Below, piece by piece: positions 37,601 to 64,000 of a stretch of 64,000 bases of DNA (the first letter of the stretch is position 1; each line of letters starts with the position of its first letter). The position numbers and the translations under genes were made by a program. The DNA comes from Dromaius novaehollandiae. Its lineage: Eukaryota; Chordata; Aves; Casuariiformes; Dromaiidae. Below the pieces are notes generated by a model. The model saw only the letters and a list, made by a program, of their open reading frames with translations. It did no database searches and was not told where the DNA came from. The stretch spans positions 66,907,601 through 66,971,600 of the forward strand of contig NC_088102.1 of the NCBI RefSeq assembly GCF_036370855.1. The letters are read 5' to 3'.

Positions 37601-40600
37601 GAAACTGGTGAGGATTCCCTTACATTAGATGCTGTACAACAAACACCAAAAGGCAGGCCTGGCCCCCATTCATGGGACAGCTGGAAAGCATGACATTCTT
37701 AAAAAACTTGTCTAAAGGATGACACCATGGGACATGACAGTGCTGTACAGGGTGACATGCCATCTTGCGTGTCAGGAGAAGTCCTCAGCCACAGTATCAC
37801 AAAGCTCTGTACAGGCTAATTTGCCCAGCAGACAAAATGAGACGCTGGAGGAATTAGCAGACCTACTGCTATCTGACTGCTTTCAGTATCAAACTAGCTT
37901 AGCTGCAAAACTATCCACAAGGTAGTGGTAACCGTTGTAGGTTCAGAGATTTGATCTGAAGTGAATGTGCAAAAATGCTGCCTTAAATAAGTGACTTGCT
38001 GCATAAAACAGCATCATTTTGCTTCCCACTCCTTCCCCCTACATTTGTCTGTGGATTGCAGACTACCTCCTTCTCAACACAGCAGACAAAAATAACTTCA
38101 TTAAATACAGTGAAATAAAATTTGAAAACTGACCAAGCCTCAGTAAAGATGCATGTCTGCTTCAATCCTGAGAAGGGAGTCTCTAAAAGTAAAAACCACC
38201 AGCAAGAGGCCATGACAATGTAAAGTGCCTGCAATTACCTATTAACCAACAACACAGAGAAGGCAACATGTGACTAGCAGATATAAAATGATTCCTTGCA
38301 TTCATTTCCTCAGCTGTGTTCTCAATGAATCATTTGTACCTGATGTCTCACAGACAAAAACCTACACACAGACAACAGCCTTCCCTCCATCAGGGAGAAG
38401 GTCCCCCCACCCAGAGCACAGACCCTGTCCTCCTCGAAGAGGTGTGTGTTTTTCCATCAAGATAGCCATCATAATGCAAAATCTTCGTGGAGAGGAGGTT
38501 AGCTTTACCTTCAACACAGTAAATCAAGGTTAGGCCTGATCTAAATATAAATCTGTTACTTTCTATTAACAGGGTATTTTATACTGTTCCTTCAAAGATA
38601 TAGTCTGTCTAGCGAAATACACTGTCCTCACTTTTCTTTTCATCCCCTCCCCAAAAGGGGCTAAGAGAAAAACTTCCAAACTCATTTAAACTCTGCAAAA
38701 ATAGGGAATGCCAGATTTCCAATTCTCTGTACATCTTTAATTTGATCCCAAGTGCATACGAATTCTTTTGTAGTCTTTAAACTGTAAGATCATGGAATGT
38801 TCCCCCCACACAAATTCCTTGTATGGAGTAACACTGAGGTTGCATTGCCAACAGCAATTTTAAATCTACCACTTTGCAATATCAATAGCACTCCTTTAAT
38901 GTAATTTCTGTATATGAAGGGGGTTTTTTTTGGTTGGTTTTTTTTTTTTTTTTTACATGGGGACAGGTAAGCCCAAAAGAAGTCTAAACTGTAATATGCT
39001 CCTGTTACGAAAGAAAGTTGTAAGAACATTAAGTTTCTTTTCCACTGGGCAACCAACATATGTTTTAGAACCCAGCTTAGCCACAAAGCACACTTACTAG
39101 ACATGACTAAAAGCTCTCCAAGGAATATGCCTTGGTCTTCTCCAAGATCCAAAGAGCTTTAATAAAAAGTTCTCCACCCTTACACTATATTCTTTCACTT
39201 ACTGGACATTTCAGCAATTAACCACACAAGTGGTGAACCTTCCAGCACACCGAGTACAGGGTCAGCCTGAAACTTACTGGCAAAGCAGCACCATATGACA
39301 TCAGACCGTAACTTACATGTAGGCCTCAAACAAAATGGGACTTGAAAACTAATGATTTTATTATGAATTTGCTTTTTACACTAAGGCATTTAAATCAGTA
39401 AATCTCTTTACACAGTCTGGCAGGTATTAACGATGATGCCATAATTAGAGGATTGGCAGAAACATGCAGCCCACTGGACAGTTCACTGAACATTACTTCT
39501 AGCCTGGCTGATTAACACTCCCTCTACTCCAGCAAGCACTCCTGTTAACTCACCAGCTGTACATAGGCAACCTTGTAATCCGGCTTCTTCACTCTCTGGT
39601 TCTTGTGATTCCTTCTGTTGTGTGCACCTGCACAAACGAAGAGAGTCCCACCATTACTTTCCAGAACTTCCAAGCTCCCCAAAGCACAGCCAAGCTGAAG
39701 GGGGTCTTCATTAGTTTTGATTTACCATTAAGAGGAATATTCTCTCTTCAATACTGACACCCCTTGCAGTGGTATTGCAACCACTAAAACATACTGGAAT
39801 TGATAACTACTACTCTCCTCGCTTACAGGTGGGGAACCTGCATCACCAAACTCAGGCTGCTGAGGGCAGTGTGGCTACATGGTGACACAGAAAATTTGCA
39901 AGGGAGCAAGGAGGTAGGTCTCCCAAGCAGGGGGGCAGGAGTAATAAACGGTCCTCCCTACATCAACTGCTTTGGGGACACACGAAGGAAATGCCCACTA
40001 AACAGCTACAAACATGTCACCTCTTACTGCCCAGCTAATGCTCTAGAGCATGAGCATGATCTACTGGTCTACTGTTTATCTGTCAGGAAATTACGCTCCA
40101 CATCGAAAAAAACAAAGCATTTTGACTTTCAGCAAGTATGCTGGTCACTGCTGAATCCCAAGTTCAATTTATTCCCTGCATGCAAGACAGACCTTAAAGC
40201 TCTCAAATTATTATGCTTTCTTACCCCTTTCTCCTTTTATCCCTGAGTATATATATTCTACCACCACTTCTAATAGCAGTATTGGACAAAATGGCTAAAA
40301 GGACAAGCACAAATATTTTCCAATGCTGTTTAGAACTACAAGTGTTTGGTATTAAGCCTTCATTTAATTTTATTTTTTCACATAAACATACTGCAGATGC
40401 TCTGTTTTCTTTCTTTCACATATTCTGAGGAGTTTTACAACCGTCTCTCAAAGCTTTAATTTTTCTTTCATTCCCATTTTCCTGTATTCCAGCTTTTCCA
40501 TCATCCCTTTTTTCAAATTCATCCCTACTGCTACCATTATAAATATATCAACCAGTTCCTTTCCTAGAACCAGTGCTCAAAAAAGTAAAATCCAGCCATC

Positions 40601-42456
40601 GAAGATGTCCTAAACAACAAATCATCGTTTGATTTCATTTGATTAACACAATGCCCAAGGATCAAAAAGGAAATGACATAAAAAATATCTCCCCAACTTT
40701 GCACTGCATCCAAACTGTACTCAGAGATGCTCTGGGTAACGAAGTAATAATATGTGGAAGTGAACATATATAATTTTTATTCTGTTCAGTTAGAGAGTGG
40801 TCTGCCTGCTCCACCTGGGGTTCACAATAACTTAAAGCAAATGGGAGGAGGAATGCTTGGGTTATTCTGGGATGGTGATGCGGGCAGGGATCATGAGTGG
40901 AAGTGACAAGTCTGTAGCAGCTGTGCAGTAACTACAAGGGTTGAAAAAGTGAAAGTTTGTTAAGACGTTTTTCCAATTTTATCTACTCGTCTAATAGAAT
41001 ATTTTACTTCTCTCTACAAACTTTGCTTTTTGTTAAACCATAACACATCTTCTAGGTGCTTCCTGGGTTATCTCAGATGACAGTCATAGGCTTTTTTTTT
41101 TTTTTTTAGTAAGTTTAAGTATCAGTTTTATTAAAACACTTGAAGACAGTTCCTGCTGAAGTGAGACACCCGCTGGTCTTCAAGGAGAAATGGTCCCAAC
41201 TACAAAAGCATACTGCAGAAGCTAGATAAAAATCAAGTTTTTAAGGCTTTTCAATTCAGATTTTTCTTTATAAAACTAAACTTATGTCATAATCTAATCA
41301 GATCATTCAAATATGTAGCAGTGCATATTTGCTTTAAGGAATAAATAAACCAGAGTTGGTAGATGTCGCCAGGTAAGTACCTGTAACCAACACACACTAA
41401 AATCTAACGCAGCTTTTGATAGCAAAAATCTCTTTAGGATGTGCAGGGAAGCTGTAACCATCCCTCCAGGTTACTCAACTGCACTTACCATATTGTATCC
41501 TGGTCCTCACTGCCACTACTGGCACATTGTATATTTTTTCAAGGTAATTCTTGATATCCACTTTTGTCATTCTTGGCAAAGGGAGAACATTTTGGGGAAA
41601 GGAGAGAAAGAAAATACATAAATATTTAACTAAAATCAAAACAGAGCCAGAGTATTTATAGTCTGTTTGTTGGGCTAGAATAAACATATCTTCTCCTTTA
41701 CACCAAGGCAGCTTTACTGCACAAAAATATAAACTCAACATAGGTCACGTGCTACCAAAGCAAGTCCTAATCTAGAAAGCATAAGAACACTAAGTGTTTT
41801 ATTTTCTATAATCCCAACAGCAAAGCCCCTAGGGAATCCCTGCATTTGGAAGGGCTGGGTGGGCTCTCTCCCTGCCCAGCTTGCCAAGCCTGCTGACTTT
41901 TCAGACGAGTAGTTTCTAACCATTTCAGGCCCCGCCGCAGACTTGGGTGTTTCAGCGTGGGCGGTCAGGCCGGCCGGGGAAAAAAGCCCCGCTCTGGGCC
42001 GAGCAAACGTGGCCCCGTTGCCCCTGGGCCCCCTCCCCTCCTCCGGCCCTGGGGAGGGCAGGGGGCGCTTAGGGGGAGGCAGAGAGCGAGGACGGCTCAA
42101 CACCCCAACGCCGGCCCTCGCCGCCCCGAAGCAGGCGCCGCCTCGCGAACCGGCGCGGACCGGCGCGGACCGCCCGCACTCACTCCATGGAGACGCGGAA
42201 CTGCGCCGTATCCGCCGGCTGCGGCACCCCGGGCCGCACCGCCGCCATGAAGAAGTCGGGCCGGAACAGCCGCAGCTGCGGGCCGCCGGGCTGGAACAGC
42301 GGGTACCTGCGGGGAGACACCGAGCCGCTGCCTCATCGCCGCCCCGCGCCCCCGGCACCCCCCTCCGGCCCGGCCCGCCGCGGCCTCCCCCCACCTCCCG
42401 CCGGCCCCGGCCCCGGCCCCGGCCCCTCACACGGCCCTCCTGACGCGCGCCGCCAT
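31504..42456 (-). CDS. MRPL23: Mitochondrial large-subunit ribosomal protein uL23m (five exons, complete)
   Basis: Nuclear gene for a 39S mitoribosome protein of the uL23 family, which in ribosomes sits at the polypeptide exit tunnel. The CDS joins 42431-42456, 42184-42306, 41489-41571, 39554-39627 and 31504-31668: 471 nt, 156 residues plus stop (human is about 153). All introns are GT-AG and phases join without a break. Diagnostic segments are [14 protein letters not shown] (exon 2), [20 protein letters not shown] (exon 3, the uL23 core), [13 protein letters not shown] (exon 4) and the C-terminus [13 protein letters not shown]. The start chosen is the ATG at 42454-42456, giving MAARVRRAV; it lies in a CpG island and exon 1 ends in a GTGAGG donor. 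Introns are 124, 612, 1861 and 7885 bp, so the last dominates the gene. It follows TNNT3 on the same strand, as in human 11p15.5. Identity is from recognised conserved motifs and synteny; no search was run. Confidence 0.97.
33003..33186. repeat. Long fold-back (inverted repeat, arms about 75 bp)
   Basis: The left arm 33003-33077 starts CCAGTTGAGCTTATCCAG and ends GTTGTTTTTGTAGT. The right arm 33114-33186 starts ACTACAAAAACAAC and ends CTGGATAAGCTCAACTGG. The outer ~30 bp and the inner ~15 bp pair almost perfectly, the middle less well; the loop is 36 bp. It lies in MRPL23 intron 4. A MITE or other non-autonomous DNA transposon is the likely origin; no target-site duplication is obvious. Confidence 0.88.
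33821..33843. repeat. Poly-A tract (A23)
   Basis: Uninterrupted run of 23 A in MRPL23 intron 4, with no recognisable retrocopy beside it. Confidence 0.9.
39554..39627 (-). CDS. MRPL23: MRPL23 exon 4
   Basis: 74 nt between TTTGTGCAG and GTGAGTT. It completes the split Gly codon and encodes [17 protein letters not shown] followed by KVAYVQL, a basic rRNA-contacting stretch. It ends on a codon boundary. Confidence 0.96.
39815..39945 (+). repeat. Possible MIR-like SINE in MRPL23 intron 3
   Basis: CTCGCTTACAGGTGGGGAAC near the start and GGAGGTAGGTCTCCCAAGC near the end fit the MIR order, but the middle is poorly matched. Confidence 0.3.
41489..41571 (-). CDS. MRPL23: MRPL23 exon 3
   Basis: 83 nt. 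The acceptor is TTTGCCAAG and the donor GTAAGTGC. It encodes [19 protein letters not shown] and then AVRTRIQY, the most conserved part of uL23m, and ends with the first base of a split Gly codon. Confidence 0.96.
42184..42306 (-). CDS. MRPL23: MRPL23 exon 2
   Basis: 123 nt between a CCCGCAG acceptor and a GTGAGTG donor. It encodes [19 protein letters not shown] and continues to QFRVSM, ending with GA of the split Glu codon. The exon is very GC-rich because it lies in the promoter CpG island. Confidence 0.95.
42431..42456 (-). CDS. MRPL23: MRPL23 exon 1 (coding part)
   Basis: 26 coding nt from the ATG at 42454-42456, encoding MAARVRRA plus two bases (GT) of the split Val codon. The donor is GTGAGG. 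The 5' untranslated part extends to higher coordinates but the transcription start is not visible. Confidence 0.9.
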
Positions 42457-42569
42457 GGCGCAGCCCGCGCCGCCCCCGGAAGCGGCGCCAGAGCGGCTCC
42501 CGCCGGGGCGGCGGCACCCGCGACCCCTGCCGGCGCGGCGGGGAGGGGCGGCCCCTGGCGACCCGCCTT

Positions 42570-43780
42570 TAGGCACCTTTTATTCTTCTTTTCTTCTTTT
42601 TTTTTTTTCTGAGAGGAGGCGAGGAGAAGTTATCCTTTAATTAACCGTTTCGGAGCAATCGCGGCTTGTGAGGGCAGAGGAGTTATACGGGGACAGCCCA
42701 AAGTAGCCCAGCTTCGGCCTCGAGGAACGGGGGTGGGATCTGTACCTCTGAGGGGAAAGGCCAAAAAGAGAGATTAATTTGCAAAGTTAGCTTAGGAAAC
42801 CAGCTCATTCGGCATCTTTTCTGCATCTCTACTAGGGGTCAAGACACCAGTGTGGTGTTTGGGTCAGAAACAACTAAAAGCAGTTCTTCTGAGAAGCCAC
42901 TCATGGTTCCAACCGGATGACAAGCAGAGAGCAAGGAGGACAACACAGAATAAGGCCATATAATACTTTTGCTACGAAAGGAAAACCTTACCTGCCGTGT
43001 ACCCCAACAGCACACAACCCTGACTTCCTTTCGCATGGTCTGAAATCACAGTGATTTTTTCCCTTTTCCCCATGGTTACAGGCTGTACTACTGGTGAGCC
43101 AGGGTGCGAACAGCTATCCGAAAGAGCCAGAAACATGAAAACAGAGGAGAACCAGCATCTTCGATAGATTTCTCTCTAACAAGATGTTTCAAGATTGGCA
43201 AAAAAAACCAACAAGCCCTACAGAAGAGCTCGAGGCCTGAATTTAATAATAGCTTTTTTTGTGTGTTTCTGGCCCAATTTGGAGGAGGCAGACTTTGATT
43301 TTACATTCAATTAACCAAAAAATTCAAACTTTAATGACAGATTTTATTATATGCAGGTTTTAGTTGCCTCTCACTCTTTAATTTAGTATCTGAATTAACA
43401 GTACTCCATGTTGCAGTGACACACCTGCACTTAGGAAATGCTATGTTGAAAACTGCCACTTCTATGGACCTTTTCCTTCATTCCCAGTTCTTTGATTCCC
43501 GTTATCACTCAGTTTTTTCAAGTGTGTTTCAACTACATTTGGCATCCAGACTGACATGTAGACTGTGAGCTCCCCCAGAACCGAGCTGGTGCTTGTTGTC
43601 TGCCTGTATCGTGGCCATAAGACAGGGCCCCATCCTGGTTCTTTGTTAGTTATATTGACCCTCAGTCCCAGCTGTAGAGCTGGATCGCTTGATGCTGATA
43701 ACTAAGGATTTGGTCCAACACCCATATCCTTGGCAAAATGGGATGCCAATAAAAGCACAAAACACCATTCCAGAGAGCTG
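42570..43780. other. Spacer between TNNT3 3' end and MRPL23 promoter
   Basis: About 1.2 kb, AT-rich after the CpG island ends. A stretch at 43,555-43,660 (GACTGTGAGCTCCCCCAG, ACAGGGCCCCATCCTGGTTC) resembles an old amniote repeat with a TGTGAGCTCCTTGGGGCAGG-type consensus. Nothing else is recognised. Confidence 0.4.
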
Positions 43781-43784
43781 TCAT

Positions 43785-44130
43785 TGAAGTAGACACTGGT
43801 CACGCTTTATTTACAAAATCCAGAGATTTGTACACAGCAATCTACAGGATGGCATAGGGCTGGTGTCAGGAGATTAAAGGACATGCTCAGCAGGTAGTGA
43901 AGATGCCAGCAAGGAGTCGTCTCAGCTCCAGGGGGAACCTGCTTCCTTTTGATTCAGGAAACCACTGGACTCCTCCAGGGGGGAAAAGAAGAAAAGCAGC
44001 AGCAATAGCCAGCCCAGGCTGATGTTGCAATTTTTGTTATCGCTGAGGCATGGGAACACAAGTGATTTGTGAAGGAAGAGGAGACCAGCAGGGTTCAGGC
44101 ATGCCACTATGGACCATCCTGCCTGGTTCT
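43785..44130 (-). promoter_or_regulatory. TNNT3: TNNT3 3' UTR with poly(A) signal
   Basis: An AATAAA on the minus strand (43806-43811) lies about 320 nt after the stop. The transcript end is inferred near 43,785. That leaves about 1.3 kb to the MRPL23 start. Confidence 0.7.
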
Positions 44131-63504
<19,374 letters not shown>

Positions 63505-64000
63505 CTTCATTTAGTAGGAAGTGTCAAGGGAAAAGGATAGGAAATGAAGATAAAAGAATTAGAAACAAGTTACACAGGAAGGGAACACCTCAAACTTTGG
63601 TAAGCCTAGGTTGAAGGAGTATCGTTTGCATACTAGGTTACAGGGATAGGGCGTTAATAGTGGTGAAAAGGGAGAGCAAGTACAGTGGGGGGTGAAGTAC
63701 ACAGGGAGGGAATGCCATAGAAGAGAAGGATAAAGGAATTTGAATGTTGATGGATTACAACAATTTAAATCATGCAAATTGATCAGCTCTGGGAATTGCA
63801 GTAACACTGGTGAGCCTTAAAAAAAACTGGCCTAGGAAGCCAGTATTTACAGGTATGCAACATAACCTATCTCCATTATATACATGTCCTTTTAGCTATC
63901 AGAGCACGCACAAAAATATGACATTTATTGCAAGCAGATGCTTTTTCAGATGCATCTATATGCTTGCATCTGAAGTTCCACCATCTAAGATCCACCACCA

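Larger units (their letters stand above)
31669..39553 (-). other. MRPL23: MRPL23 intron 4 (7.9 kb)
   Basis: Holds the fold-back at 33003-33186, a G14 run at 32060-32073, an A23 run at 33821-33843, and a MEF2-like TTAAAAATAG near 36,266-36,275. The segment 36,480-36,560 (CCGCTTTGATTTAATTAAG) looks like conserved non-coding DNA but that cannot be tested here. No nested gene is seen. Confidence 0.6.
41935..42565 (-). promoter_or_regulatory. MRPL23: CpG-island promoter of MRPL23
   Basis: This is the most CpG-dense stretch of the window, covering exons 1-2 and the region just upstream. GC boxes (GGGGCGG type) lie near 42,507-42,515 and 42,544-42,552. An ETS/GABP-type site, CCGGAAGCGG, lies at 42476-42485, about 20-30 bp upstream of the ATG. 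GABP (NRF-2) sites close to the start are a known feature of many nuclear genes for mitochondrial proteins. No TATA box is seen. No divergent gene is visible on the plus strand. Confidence 0.8.

Noticed and set aside
41735-42517. 260-residue minus-strand open frame over the MRPL23 promoter
   Set aside because: It reads in a different frame from MRPL23 exon 2 and runs through introns; Arg/Gly/Pro content is what CpG-island sequence gives by chance.

Overview
The window is nuclear DNA of a vertebrate, almost certainly a bird. The genes are split by GT-AG introns. The best preserved interspersed repeat is the 3' end of an avian-type CR1 LINE (about 12,960-13,255). Repeats are otherwise sparse. 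Several old MIR-like copies are still readable, which would suit a slowly evolving lineage such as a paleognath, but the species cannot be fixed from the sequence.

Two protein-coding genes are clear, both on the minus strand. TNNT3 (fast skeletal troponin T) runs from beyond the right edge down to its stop at 44,131; the start codon lies outside the window. I reconstructed ten tropomyosin/troponin-binding and C-terminal exons, including the mutually exclusive alpha and beta exons, plus four to five tiny exons of the acidic variable N-terminus. MRPL23 (mitochondrial ribosomal protein uL23m) lies about 1.3 kb downstream of the TNNT3 poly(A) signal. It is complete in five exons (42,456 to 31,504; 156 residues) with a CpG-island promoter. 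The order TNNT3 - MRPL23, same strand, matches human 11p15.5 (LSP1-TNNT3-MRPL23-H19-IGF2).

Layout: 1-31,300 is intergenic DNA where mammals carry H19 and its enhancers on the way to IGF2. I see no protein gene, tRNA or recognisable H19 here. It does hold a GC-rich patch with three AP-1 sites (about 2,160-2,660), a CpG-rich patch (28,195-28,505), two perfect short tandem duplications, old CR1 and MIR fragments and a probable DNA-transposon relic. 31,300-42,560 is MRPL23, whose 7.9-kb last intron contains a striking 184-bp fold-back element. 42,600-43,780 is the short space between the genes. 43,785-64,000 is TNNT3, with a probable retroviral solo LTR filling most of one 0.9-kb intron.

The two genes are functionally unrelated (sarcomere regulation and mitochondrial translation) and are linked only by ancient synteny. 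The most interesting signals are the TNNT3 micro-exon family, two 12-nt exons sharing branch point, acceptor and donor sequence, and the fold-back in the MRPL23 intron. I found no clear sign of a wholly new biological system.
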